50,838 nucleotides of DNA from contig NZ_WOEY01000108.1 in NCBI RefSeq assembly GCF_013177695.1, positions 1 to 50,838 of the forward strand. The letters are read 5' to 3'. The notes beneath the pieces were generated by a model that searched no databases, was not told the DNA's origin, and was given only the letters and a program-made list of their open reading frames with translations. The DNA is from Paraburkholderia solitsugae. Lineage in GTDB: Bacteria; Pseudomonadota; Gammaproteobacteria; Burkholderiales; Burkholderiaceae. The first letter of the stretch is position 1; every line of letters starts with the position of its first letter. Of the stretch, positions 42,960 through 50,775 are shown piece by piece. The position numbers and the translations under genes are program-made.

Positions 42960-43487
42960 TTACACCCCGGTCGAGCCGCCTTTCTGAGTCAGGTCGGCGC
43001 CGGGTGGCAAGGCGGACAAACAGTCGCTGGAAGCGGCCTCAGGCGGCAAGGCCGGCAAACAGTCGCTGCACCCCGCGGCTGGCGCCATCGGCGCCGGCGT
43101 GGCAGGCCCGATTGCGTGCACGCCCTTGGTAGCCCCGGCGAGCGCTTTGTCGACCCGCGTGTCGAGCGGTGTCGCGCGATAACAGACCGCGCGCACCAGC
43201 ATCGGCAGATTGACGCCACACAGCACGCGGACGTTCGGCACCGAAGCGAGCCGCCCGGCGATATTCGCCGGTGTGGCGCCGAACATGTCGGTGAGCACGA
43301 GTGCGCCGTTTTCTTCCTTGAGCCGCTCGATTTCCGAATACGCGAACGCGACCTGCTGTGCGGGATCGCAATCCGGCGATACGTCGATCACACCGATACG
43401 AGCCGGCAAGCCACCATAGATGTGCGAAATACAATCGCGCAACGCGGTGGCGAACGGAGCGTGCGCAATGATCAGAATGCCTGCCAT
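42960..43487 (-). CDS. Mannose-family PTS EIIA with a Cys-rich repeated tail
   Basis: The 175-residue cytosolic protein starts with the EIIA(Man) fold: MAGILIIAHAPFATALRDCI with the phospho-His near residue 9, VLTDMFGATPANIAGRLASV and VRVLCGVNLPMLVRAVCYRA. No membrane EII genes are near, so it probably serves regulation through the PTS phosphorelay rather than transport. The core ends near residue 130. The rest is a Pro/Ala tail containing two copies of a 13-residue unit with SDCLPALPP and SDCLSALPP. ATG 43487 matches the family start. Confidence 0.85.
   Translation of the reverse strand: MAGILIIAHAPFATALRDCISHIYGGLPARIGVIDVSPDCDPAQQVAFAYSEIERLKEENGALVLTDMFGATPANIAGRLASVPNVRVLCGVNLPMLVRAVCYRATPLDTRVDKALAGATKGVHAIGPATPAPMAPAAGCSDCLPALPPEAASSDCLSALPPGADLTQKGGSTGV
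43006..43068 (-). repeat. 39-bp tandem duplication in the EIIA tail
   Basis: A 24-nt stretch at 43006-43029 recurs at 43045-43068 with 22 of 24 identical bases and a period of 39 nt (13 codons). It encodes the repeated SDCL.ALPP segment and stays in frame. Confidence 0.85.
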
Positions 43488-43819
43488 ATCAGCCTTACTG
43501 CAAAAGAACGGCCCCGAACCGTGGACCGGGACGAAGCCCGGTTCGTAAGCGCCCTCGACCGGCCGTAGGTCGTGAGGGCCGGAACGCATCATCTAACGAG
43601 CGGCCCGCGGCGCCTGATGTCGCGACGGCGCGTGCGGAAAAACAGCTCGCTTACAGTCCGCAATCCATGCCTCGAGCGTCCGGCAGACGCCATCGATTCG
43701 GCTTGGCGCGGGAGAGCGGGCATTGTATCAGGCCCATTTTCGCGCCAAAGCCGGTGTTTCGCTTGATGCGGATTTACTACACAGTTTGGGGGGCATGGCA
43801 GCCATTCAAGGGTTGCGCT
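43488..43819 (-). other. Intergenic region gshB to ptsIIA
   Basis: These 332 nt hold no supportable gene. On the minus strand TACAAT (43727-43722) could be a -10 for the EIIA-ptsH unit. Short inverted repeats near 43505-43545 pair CCGAACC/GGTTCG-type segments upstream of the EIIA start. Confidence 0.35.
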
Positions 43820-44776
43820 TCAAGCCGCCGCGCGCTCCAGTGCGTCGATGAACATCGCTGCGACGTCGAAACCGGTCTGATCCATGATCTCGCGAAAACA
43901 CGTCGGGCTCGTCACGTTGACCTCGGTGAGCCAGTCGCCGATCGCGTCCAACCCGACCAGCAACAGACCGCGCGCGGCGAGCACCGGCGCGAGCGTGTCG
44001 GCGATCTTGCGGTCGTGTTCGGTGAGCGGTCGCGCCACGCCCAGTCCACCCGCCGCGAGGTTGCCGCGCACTTCATTGCCCTGAGGAATCCGCGCGAGCG
44101 AAAACGGCACCGCTTCGCCGCCGATCAGGAGAATGCGCTTATCGCCGTCCTTGATCTCGGGGATGAACTTTTGCGCCATCACCGAGCGCGCGCCGTCGTG
44201 GCTCAGCATCTCGATGATCGAGCCGAGATTCATGCCGTCGGCCTTCACGCGGAACACGCCCATGCCGCCCATGCCGTCGAGCGGCTTTAGGATCACGTCG
44301 CCGTGTTCTTCATGGAAGGCGCGCAAACGGGTTGCGTCGCGCGTCACCAAAGTCGGCGCGACGAACTGCGCGAACTCGCCGATCGCCAGCTTTTCCGAGT
44401 GATCGCGAATCGCCTGCGGCTTGTTGAAAATGCGCGCGCCGCTGCGTTCGGCCATTTCCAGAAGCCACGTCGACGTCACGTATTCCATATCGAACGGCGG
44501 GTCTTTGCGCATCACCACCGCGCTGAAACGCTTCAGCGATTTTGGCGCGGCCGCTTCAGCGGCGTACCAGGTGTCGCGATGCAGATCCGTCACGTCGCCG
44601 ACGATCGCAAAGCGCTGCACGTTCGCCTCGACGTCGCCGCCCGTCCACGCCAGATGCTTCGGCTCGCACGTGTAGAGCGTGTGACCGCGGCGCGCGGCTT
44701 CGGCCATCATTGCGTAGGTCGAATCTTTGTAGATCTTGAACTGCGTGAGCGGATCGGCAATGAAAAGAATGTCCAT
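43820..44776 (-). CDS. gshB: Glutathione synthetase
   Basis: GshB ligates glycine to gamma-glutamylcysteine. The 318-residue ATP-grasp protein begins MDILFIADPLTQFKIYKDST and contains VVMRKDPPFDMEYVTSTWLL, GDVILKPLDGMGGMGVFRV (ATP lid), QKFIPEIKDGDKRILLIGGE and WLTEVNVTSPTCFREI near the C-terminus. It follows gshA by ~100 nt in the same direction, and the pair completes glutathione synthesis. Confidence 0.97.
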   Translation of the reverse strand: MDILFIADPLTQFKIYKDSTYAMMAEAARRGHTLYTCEPKHLAWTGGDVEANVQRFAIVGDVTDLHRDTWYAAEAAAPKSLKRFSAVVMRKDPPFDMEYVTSTWLLEMAERSGARIFNKPQAIRDHSEKLAIGEFAQFVAPTLVTRDATRLRAFHEEHGDVILKPLDGMGGMGVFRVKADGMNLGSIIEMLSHDGARSVMAQKFIPEIKDGDKRILLIGGEAVPFSLARIPQGNEVRGNLAAGGLGVARPLTEHDRKIADTLAPVLAARGLLLVGLDAIGDWLTEVNVTSPTCFREIMDQTGFDVAAMFIDALERAAA

Positions 44777-44877
44777 GGGGATTCCGGTGCGCCCTTAGGG
44801 CTTGGCATTGATCGTCAATATAGTCGCTGAGAATGACGATGGCGGCACGCATGCCGCCATCGTCCACCTCGCGTGGC

Positions 44878-46167
44878 TTAAACCTGAATGGCTTCCGGAT
44901 CGGTCTTTTCCAGCTCGACCGATGCGGCCAGCAACCCGAGTCGCGCCACCACGCCGTACATATAGAAGCGGTTCGGCACCGCCGCGCCAGGCTTGGCGTG
45001 CGCATCCGGCAGGGCCGTATGTTCGAAGCCGAGCGGCACGAAGTGCATGCCGGGTGCGTTCAGATTCTGGTCGCGCTCACGGCTGCCGTGCACGCGGTAG
45101 AAGCCGCCCACCACGTATCGGTCGATCATGTACACGACCGGCTCGGCGACTTCCTCGCCGATCCGCTCGAAGGTGTACACGCCTTCCTGCACGATCACGT
45201 CGTGCACTTCGAGACCGTCTTTGGTGGCCGCCATCTTGGCGCGTTCGCGCTTGGTAAGCGCGGCCACTTCCGACGCGTCGTGCACGGTCATCACACCCAT
45301 GCCATACGTGCCCGCATCCGACTTGATGACGACATACGGTTTCTCGGAGATGCCGTACTCGCGGTACTTCTTGGCGATCTTCTTGAGCACGCCGTCGATC
45401 GCATCCGCCAGCGCTTCTTCACCCGTGCGTTCCTGGAAATCCACCCCTTCGACATGCGCGAAGTACGGATTGATCATCCACGGATCGATTTCGACCATCT
45501 TTGCGAACTTCTTCGCGACGTCGTCATAACAGGAGAAGTGCGTCGATTTGCGGCGAACGGCCCAGCCTGCGTGCAGCGGCGGCAGCAGATACTGCTCGTG
45601 CAGATTTTCCAGTATGGGCGGAATACCGCCGGACAGATCATTGTTCAGCAGAATCGAGCACGGGTCGAAATTCTTCAGGCCGAGGCGCCGCGGCGTGCGT
45701 TCGAGCGGTTCGAGCACGAGCTTCTGGCCGTCGGACAGTGCAATCGTGACAGGCCCGACGATGCTTTCGTCGAGCGTGCCGAAACGCACGTTCAAGCCGG
45801 CCTGGCGCATGATCGCGGCCAGACGGGCGACATTCTCGAGATAAAACGCGTTGCGCGTATGGCGCTCCGGAATCACCAGCAGATTTTTCGCGTCCGGGCA
45901 GATCTTCTCGATCGACGCCATCGCGGCCTGCACGGCAAGCGGCAGCACTTCCTGCGGCAAATTGTTGAATGCGCCGGGGAACAGATTGGTGTCGACTGGC
46001 GCAAGCTTGAACCCCGCGTTACGCAGGTCGACTGAACAGTAGAACGGCGGCGTGTGCTCCTGCCATTCGAGCCGGAACCAGCGTTCGATGGCGGGGGTAG
46101 CGTCGAGGATCTTCCGCTCGAGGTCGAGCAGCGGGCCGTTTAACGCCGTAACTAGGTGCGGAACCAT
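44878..46167 (-). CDS. gshA: Glutamate-cysteine ligase (proteobacterial GshA family)
   Basis: GshA makes gamma-glutamylcysteine, the first step to glutathione. The 429-residue protein belongs to the family found in beta-proteobacteria, not the E. coli GshA type: it starts MVPHLVTALNGPLLDLERKI and contains FYCSVDLRNAGFKLAPVDTN, NDLSGGIPPILENLHEQYLL, KSDAGTYGMGVMTVHDASEV and the ATP-grasp-like VYMIDRYVVGGFYRVH. It is transcribed with gshB. Confidence 0.93.
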   Translation of the reverse strand: MVPHLVTALNGPLLDLERKILDATPAIERWFRLEWQEHTPPFYCSVDLRNAGFKLAPVDTNLFPGAFNNLPQEVLPLAVQAAMASIEKICPDAKNLLVIPERHTRNAFYLENVARLAAIMRQAGLNVRFGTLDESIVGPVTIALSDGQKLVLEPLERTPRRLGLKNFDPCSILLNNDLSGGIPPILENLHEQYLLPPLHAGWAVRRKSTHFSCYDDVAKKFAKMVEIDPWMINPYFAHVEGVDFQERTGEEALADAIDGVLKKIAKKYREYGISEKPYVVIKSDAGTYGMGVMTVHDASEVAALTKRERAKMAATKDGLEVHDVIVQEGVYTFERIGEEVAEPVVYMIDRYVVGGFYRVHGSRERDQNLNAPGMHFVPLGFEHTALPDAHAKPGAAVPNRFYMYGVVARLGLLAASVELEKTDPEAIQV

Positions 46168-46316
46168 TGATCACTCGCAGACTGGAGAAAAAAGATTGTA
46201 GAGCAAATGCTTTGTCCATTTGGGGACGCTTTCTCCATTCGCAAGCCGATGCGGATGCATTCTCGCTATCGCAATGATAGGCGCGGAAAACTACTGCTCA
46301 CAAGATGCGCGGCTAG

Positions 46317-46341
46317 AAAAAAGCCCGCCATAAAGGCGGGC
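46317..46341 (-). terminator. amtB terminator
   Basis: On the minus strand, GCCCGCC (46341-46335) pairs with GGCGGGC (46329-46323) around a 5-nt loop and ends in six T residues (46322-46317), ~55 nt after the amtB stop. The remaining bases to 46168 show no gene. Confidence 0.9.
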
Positions 46342-46396
46342 CAAAGTCGCTGCGCTTGATTCTGATCCGCAAGCCTTGGAACTTGCAGGGGAATCC

Positions 46397-47914
46397 TTAT
46401 TCGACGTGTTCGCCGTGCAGGCTCACGTCCAGACCTTCGCGCTCCTCTTCTTCCGTCACGCGCAGGCCCATCACCATGTCGATGACCTTCAACAGGACGA
46501 AGCTCACCACGCCGCTGTAGATCAGCGTCGTCAGCACGCCCTTGGCTTGCAGGATCACGCTGCCGTCCGAGCCGCCGATGTCCTTGACCGCGAACACGCC
46601 GGTCAGCAGCGCACCCACGATACCGCCGATGCAGTGCACGCCGAACGCGTCGAGCGAGTCGTCGTAACCGAGCTTGTGCTTGAGCCACGTTGCCGACCAG
46701 TAGCAGATCACGCCTGCCGCGATACCGATCACGAGCGAACCCGTCATACCGACGAAGCCCGAAGCCGGCGTAATCGCCACCAGACCTGCCACGGCACCCG
46801 ACACGATACCGAGCACCGACGGCTTACCCTTGGTTGCCCATTCGGCGAACATCCATGCGAGTGCTGCTGCTGCGGTTGCCACTTGCGTTGCGAACATGGC
46901 GAAACCGGCACGGCCGTCTGCCGCCACCGCCGAACCCGCGTTGAAGCCGAACCAGCCTACCCACAGCATGGCGCCACCGATCAGCGTGAGCGTCAGGTTA
47001 TGCGGCGCCATCGATTCCTTGCCGTAGCCGACACGCTTGCCGAGCACCAGCGCGCAGACCAGCGCCGCGATACCGGCGTTGATGTGCACCACCGTGCCGC
47101 CCGCGAAGTCGAGGATGCCCGCGCTAGCCAGCCAGCCGGTCGGTTCCCAGACCATGTGCGCGATCGGCGAATAGACGATGATCGACCACAGCGTCATGAA
47201 CACCAGCATCGCCGAGAACTTCATGCGATCGGCAAACGCACCCGTAATCAGTGCCGGGGTAATGATCGCGAATGTCATCTGATAGACGACGTAGACCGTT
47301 TCCGGGATCGTCGGGGCGAGGTGGCTGACCGTCAGCGTCGTGGCCTTGTCGCCGTGGATGTAGTTCATGCCCGCCATGAAGAAGCGCGAGAAGCCGCCGA
47401 TGAACGAGTTGCCCGGCGTGAAGGCGAGGCTGTAGCCCACAATGACCCAGACGATCGACACCAGGCAGGTGATCGCGAAGCTTTGCATCAGGATCGCGAG
47501 CACGCTCTTCTTGCGGACCATGCCGCCGTAGAACAGCGCCAGACCCGGGATCGTCATGAACAGCACGAGCGCGGTGGAGGTCAGCATCCAGGCGGTGTCG
47601 CCCGAATTGATCTTCGACGAATCGACCGAGAACGGCGCGGTCGGCGCTGCCGGTGCGGCGGCAGCGGCTGCGGCCGATGCATCAGGTGCGGCTGCGGCGC
47701 TGGCAGCCGGTGCGGCGGACGCGTCCGCGGCCGGTGCCGAAGCCGCGGCGGCTGCAGGGGCGGCCGAAGCGTCAGGCGCCGGCGCGCTCGCCGTCGTATC
47801 GGAAGCAGCGGCCGAGGCGGCTGCAGGGGCGGAAGCGTCGTCCGCGAGGGCGGCGCCGATACCGCCCGCGAGCAGCGAACCGGCCATCAGCATGGACATC
47901 AATAATTTGCGCAT
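46397..47914 (-). CDS. amtB: Ammonium transporter with an Ala-rich N-terminal extension
   Basis: AmtB conducts ammonium across the inner membrane. The 505-residue product has a signal peptide (~1-24; LLMSMLMAGSLLAGGIGAAL), then ~70 residues almost entirely Ala/Ser/Asp/Pro, then eleven helices. Motifs include DTAWMLTSTALVLFMTIPGLALFYGG with the conserved Phe and Trp region, DFAGGTVVHINAGIAALVCA with the first pore His, and FGVHCIGGIVGALLTGVFA with the second. It ends in a short cytoplasmic tail. glnK lies 59 nt upstream, the classic GlnK-AmtB pair in which unmodified GlnK plugs the channel. Confidence 0.96.
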   Translation of the reverse strand: MRKLLMSMLMAGSLLAGGIGAALADDASAPAAASAAASDTTASAPAPDASAAPAAAAASAPAADASAAPAASAAAAPDASAAAAAAAPAAPTAPFSVDSSKINSGDTAWMLTSTALVLFMTIPGLALFYGGMVRKKSVLAILMQSFAITCLVSIVWVIVGYSLAFTPGNSFIGGFSRFFMAGMNYIHGDKATTLTVSHLAPTIPETVYVVYQMTFAIITPALITGAFADRMKFSAMLVFMTLWSIIVYSPIAHMVWEPTGWLASAGILDFAGGTVVHINAGIAALVCALVLGKRVGYGKESMAPHNLTLTLIGGAMLWVGWFGFNAGSAVAADGRAGFAMFATQVATAAAALAWMFAEWATKGKPSVLGIVSGAVAGLVAITPASGFVGMTGSLVIGIAAGVICYWSATWLKHKLGYDDSLDAFGVHCIGGIVGALLTGVFAVKDIGGSDGSVILQAKGVLTTLIYSGVVSFVLLKVIDMVMGLRVTEEEEREGLDVSLHGEHVE

Positions 47915-47973
47915 CTTCGTTTCCTCTTGTCGCTATCTGTGTCGCTATCTTTTGGTATTACAGAGTTTTGGTA

Positions 47974-48312
47974 TTACAGAGCGTCCGCGCCGGTCTCCCC
48001 GGTGCGAATCCGAATCACTTGTTCGATCGGCGTGACAAAAATCTTGCCGTCGCCGATCTTGCCGGTGCGTGCCGCGCGTTCGAGCGCCTCGATCGCCTGA
48101 TCGACGATGTCGTCCGAGACAGCCGCCTCGATCTTCACCTTCGGCAGGAAATCGACGACGTATTCCGCGCCCCGATACAGTTCCGTGTGGCCCTTCTGAC
48201 GACCGAAGCCTTTGACTTCCGTCACCGTGATGCCGGAGACGCCGATGGCCGACAAGGCTTCGCGCGCCTCATCGAGCTTGAACGGCTTGATGATTGCGGT
48301 AATGAGTTTCAT
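47974..48312 (-). CDS. glnK: Nitrogen regulatory protein PII (GlnK)
   Basis: PII integrates 2-oxoglutarate and ATP/ADP levels and controls AmtB and other targets. The 112-residue product contains MKLITAIIKPFKLDEAREAL, the T-loop with the uridylylation Tyr51 in YRGAEYVVDFLPKVKIE, and GKIGDGKIFVTPIEQVIRIRTGE (ATP site). It is first in an operon with amtB, under the sigma-54 promoter at 48434-48448. Confidence 0.97.
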   Translation of the reverse strand: MKLITAIIKPFKLDEAREALSAIGVSGITVTEVKGFGRQKGHTELYRGAEYVVDFLPKVKIEAAVSDDIVDQAIEALERAARTGKIGDGKIFVTPIEQVIRIRTGETGADAL

Positions 48313-48433
48313 GACATCCCTCGCTTAGTTGCGTAACCCGTTGCGTAACCTGTTTGCGTACCCGTAACCCGCTCGCGTGGTCTCGTCCCGCTGCCGGTAA
48401 AAAGGTGCCGGCAGTGCGCGCCGGGCAGTAACA

Positions 48434-48448
48434 GCAACTCGCGTGCCA
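48434..48448 (-). promoter_or_regulatory. Sigma-54 promoter of glnK-amtB
   Basis: On the minus strand, TGGCAC (48448-48443), 5 nt, TTGC (48437-48434): an exact -24/-12 sigma-54 (RpoN) consensus. It lies ~120 nt upstream of glnK and implies an enhancer-binding activator, presumably NtrC. Confidence 0.9.
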
Positions 48449-48586
48449 GTTGTGTCAGACTTCGCCTCCAGGCACGCTGCAAAAGGGGCGCAGGCGGCCC
48501 TGGCTGGATGGCCAACGTTGGCGGGGCATGCTGGCGCGGCGCATGGATCGTTGCTAGAGTGTTCGAAGGCTTTTAACATTTGAGCG

Positions 48587-48603
48587 CGCACCAAACGGGC
48601 TCA
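48587..48603. promoter_or_regulatory. NtrC-like box 1
   Basis: CGCACC-N5-GGCTCA, 17 bp, matching the NtrC consensus TGCACC-N5-GGTGCA at 5/6 and 4/6 in its arms. It is centred ~155 bp upstream of the sigma-54 promoter core, a normal enhancer distance. Confidence 0.55.
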
Positions 48604-48628
48604 TGCGACAGCGGCAGTCAACCGGTCA

Positions 48629-48645
48629 TGCACCAAGACGGCTCA
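48629..48645. promoter_or_regulatory. NtrC-like box 2
   Basis: TGCACC-N5-GGCTCA: left arm 6/6 and right arm 4/6 against the NtrC consensus. Its centre is 42 bp from box 1, four helical turns, so two dimers would face the same side of the DNA. Confidence 0.6.
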
Positions 48646-48678
48646 TTACACGTGACAAAGCACAGACGCAACGAAACA

Positions 48679-48695
48679 TGCACATTTTTTGTGCA
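48679..48695. promoter_or_regulatory. NtrC-like box 3, perfect palindrome next to ubiK
   Basis: TGCACA-N5-TGTGCA with an all-T centre is a perfect 17-bp inverted repeat of NtrC-site geometry. It ends three bases before the ubiK ribosome binding site, so it may influence ubiK as well as glnK. Confidence 0.6.
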
Positions 48696-48709
48696 CCAAA
48701 GGGAACGCC

Positions 48710-48967
48710 ATGAAACAACCGAACGATGTCTTTAACGATTTTCAGGCCCGCATGAGCGAGCTGTTCAAGAACTCGCCGGCCAAAGATGTCGAACGCAACG
48801 TGAAAGCCATGCTGTCGCAGGGCTTCTCCAAGCTCGACCTGGTCACGCGTGAGGAATTCGATACGCAAACCCAGGTGCTGGTGCGCACCCGTGCGCGCCT
48901 CGAAGAACTGGAGCGCCGCGTTGCCGAGCTGGAGCAGAAGCTGCCGGTCACAACGCAAACGTCCTAA
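48710..48967 (+). CDS. ubiK: Ubiquinone biosynthesis accessory factor UbiK
   Basis: UbiK (YqiC/BMFP family) is a small trimeric coiled-coil protein that helps the aerobic ubiquinone biosynthesis complex. The 85-residue product contains DVFNDFQARMSELFKNSPAK, then MLSQGFSKLDLVTREEFDTQ, and a C-terminal coiled coil LVRTRARLEELERRVAELEQ. AAAGGGA (48698-48704) lies 5 nt before the ATG. It is divergent from glnK and 121 nt upstream of yifB. Confidence 0.9.
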   Translation: MKQPNDVFNDFQARMSELFKNSPAKDVERNVKAMLSQGFSKLDLVTREEFDTQTQVLVRTRARLEELERRVAELEQKLPVTTQTS

Positions 48968-49088
48968 GACTTTGCGCGCGGCGCTTTAGCTGCGCAGTGC
49001 TGCACATCACTGGCAAGCGAGCCGTGACGTCATCAGCGTTTTAGGGGATTCGCGCGCGCCCTCGGCGCGCCGTCCGACGGGAGAAAAC

Positions 49089-49835
49089 ATGTCGCTTGCC
49101 GTGGTGCGCAGTCGCGCGCCGGCCTCTGGCCGCGCGCCCGAAGTAACCGTCGAGGTTCACCTCGCGAACGGATTACCCTCTTTTTCCATCGTCGGCCTTC
49201 CCGATCTGGAAGTGCGCGAAAGCCGCGAGCGCGTGCGCGCGGCGCTACAGAACTGCAGCTTCGATTTCCCCGTGCGGCGCATTATGGATCTCGCGCCAGC
49301 CGATTTGCCGAAGGAGTCCGGCCGCTTCGATCTGCCGATCGCCTTAGGCATTCTGGCAGCGAGCGGGCAGATTCCGGCCGAGTCCCTCCTGCACCGTGAA
49401 TTCGCCGGTGAGCTGTCACTGACCGGCGCGCTGCGGCCGATGCGCGGGGCTTTCGCGATGGCCTGTGGCACGGCCCGCAGCGGTACTTGTCACGGCGAAC
49501 TCGGCGGCGTGCCTGCTTCGGCGTCTGCTCGCATGACTTCAGGTGAACCGGCGACGCCCGAAACGTCCGCTCAATCCACCCCACAGCTCTACCTGCCCGC
49601 TGCAAGCGCGGCCGAGGCGGCGCTCGTCCCCGGTGTCGATGTGTACGGCGCCACCGATCTGCCATCGTTGTGCGCCCATCTGGCCGGAGCGCCCAACGCC
49701 CGGCTCCACCCTGTCGCGGCACCTGACCTCAGCGAGACCGCACCCGCCGCCGTCCCCGACATGACCGATGTGATCGGCCAGCGCGGCGCGCGCCGCGCCC
49801 TGGAAGTCGCCGCGGCCGGCGGCCATCACGTCTTG
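49089..49835 (+). pseudogene. yifB: YifB/ComM AAA ATPase, interrupted after 249 codons
   Basis: YifB/ComM proteins are Mg-chelatase-like helicases that in some bacteria promote branch migration during natural transformation. The intact part has the N-terminal ChlI/Lon-like domain (VEVHLANGLPSFSIVGLPDL, ESRERVRAALQNCSFDFPVR, DLAPADLPKESGRFDLPIAL, REFAGELSLTGALRPMRG). It reaches DVIGQRGARRALEVAAAGGHHVL, which is normally followed at once by the Walker A loop. Here the frame enters unrelated DNA and stops at 50084, so the whole ATPase half (about 250 residues) is lost. I read this as an insertion into the gene. Confidence 0.9.
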
Positions 49836-49841
49836 ACTTAT

Positions 49842-49948
49842 GGCCAATTAAACCCGTCTGCCGGTACATTGCAGCGATTAGGGCTTAATTTTCCTGCAAG
49901 TTCGCGCAAGTTCAGCAATCACGCGCGGGAAACTGGGTTTAATCGGCC
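49842..49948. repeat. Reiterated inverted repeats at the insertion edge
   Basis: GGCCAATTAAACCC (49842-49855) is the inverse of GGGTTTAATCGGCC (49935-49948) with one mismatch. A third, partial copy GGGCTTAATTTTCC lies at 49881-49894. Multiple copies of a site near an element end are typical of transposase- or integrase-binding repeats. Confidence 0.65.
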
Positions 49949-50105
49949 TTACAGACATATTGTGTCCATCCGTCAGATCCAGATAACCGGTCGAGCCGAT
50001 TCGCCCGGGTGCGGCCACAAGCGGACGCTCGTGTTGCGCCCAATACTTCCAAGGAACGTTTGGCTTCAGTCCGCCGATCTGTAAAATCGTGGTGTTGTCT
50101 TTTGG
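49878..50105 (-). CDS. Unidentified minus-strand coding fragment
   Basis: The minus strand is open from 50135 to a TAA at 49880-49878 (85 codons) and reads like a genuine protein: KPNVPWKYWAQHERPLVAAP, then GRIGSTGYLDLTDGHNMSVR, then a basic end. It has no convincing start: the first ATG is at 49958 and a GTG is at 50018. The right boundary is uncertain. It may be the C-terminal remnant of a gene truncated where the DUF6398 gene begins. I do not recognise the family. A chance open frame cannot be excluded. Confidence 0.4.
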   Translation of the reverse strand, partial: PKDNTTILQIGGLKPNVPWKYWAQHERPLVAAPGRIGSTGYLDLTDGHNMSVRPIKPSFPRVIAELARTCRKIKP

Positions 50106-50113
50106 TAACCACC

Positions 50114-50635
50114 ATGTCCACCACTGAGAAAATTCCTAAGTCCATGGCGGAGAAGTTTTCCGCCATTACCGCTCACACTGACGCGTTTTGCGAAAAGCAC
50201 CTCAATGACGAATATCGTGTAGTGATCCACCGTGTCATCGGCACGCTTGCTAGAAAGCGACCGTCGCCTTTGCTACGGGGCGAGGAGAATGTTTGGGCCG
50301 CTGCTGCCGTCCATGCTGTTGGACGAGTCAATTTTCTTGATGACCCTTCGCAAACGCCGCACTGTAAGCCGAAGATCATCTATGAATTCTTCGGAATTGC
50401 AGAGAGCACCGGACAGCGCAAATCCAAGGAAATCCGGGATATATTGAAAATTGGGCCAATGTCGCACGAATGGACATTACCTAGCCGACTTGCTGAAAAT
50501 CCTGCGGTGTGGCTGCTGCAGGTCAATGGTCTAATAATTGACATTCGACGGGCCCCTATGGAATTGCAGCAGATAGCTTTTTCGAAACGTTTGATTCCCT
50601 TCGTGCCAGATCAGAAGGCTCGGCAAACTGAATGA
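50114..50635 (+). CDS. DUF6398-domain protein
   Basis: The 173-residue protein contains a helical core: AITAHTDAFCEKHLNDEYRV, LARKRPSPLLRGEENVWAAA, AVHAVGRVNFLDDPSQTPHC and KIIYEFFGIAESTGQRKSKE. I recognise this as the DUF6398 family, whose function is unknown. The second half of the core, with a segment like a helix-turn-helix (EFFGIAESTGQRKSKEIRDI), could contact DNA, but that is speculative. ATG 50114 is used; there is no strong ribosome binding site. It is the first complete gene of the DNA inserted into yifB and uses more AT-ending codons than the resident genes. Confidence 0.75.
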   Translation: MSTTEKIPKSMAEKFSAITAHTDAFCEKHLNDEYRVVIHRVIGTLARKRPSPLLRGEENVWAAAAVHAVGRVNFLDDPSQTPHCKPKIIYEFFGIAESTGQRKSKEIRDILKIGPMSHEWTLPSRLAENPAVWLLQVNGLIIDIRRAPMELQQIAFSKRLIPFVPDQKARQTE

Positions 50636-50775
50636 GCAGCGTCGCCGACCGGCGCAGCGCATCGCGTGGACAGCAGCTGTTCGACCTGAGACAGGCGACG
50701 GTCCGTTTGCTCCTGAGTTCGACAGTTAATCGCGCAAGCACCTGATTTTATTGATGTCGATTTTAAAAATTGCCA

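Noticed and set aside
49939..50166. A 75-codon minus-strand frame starting with ATG opposite the DUF6398 start
   Set aside because: Its composition is not protein-like, and the alternative minus frame 49878-50135 looks far more like real coding sequence.
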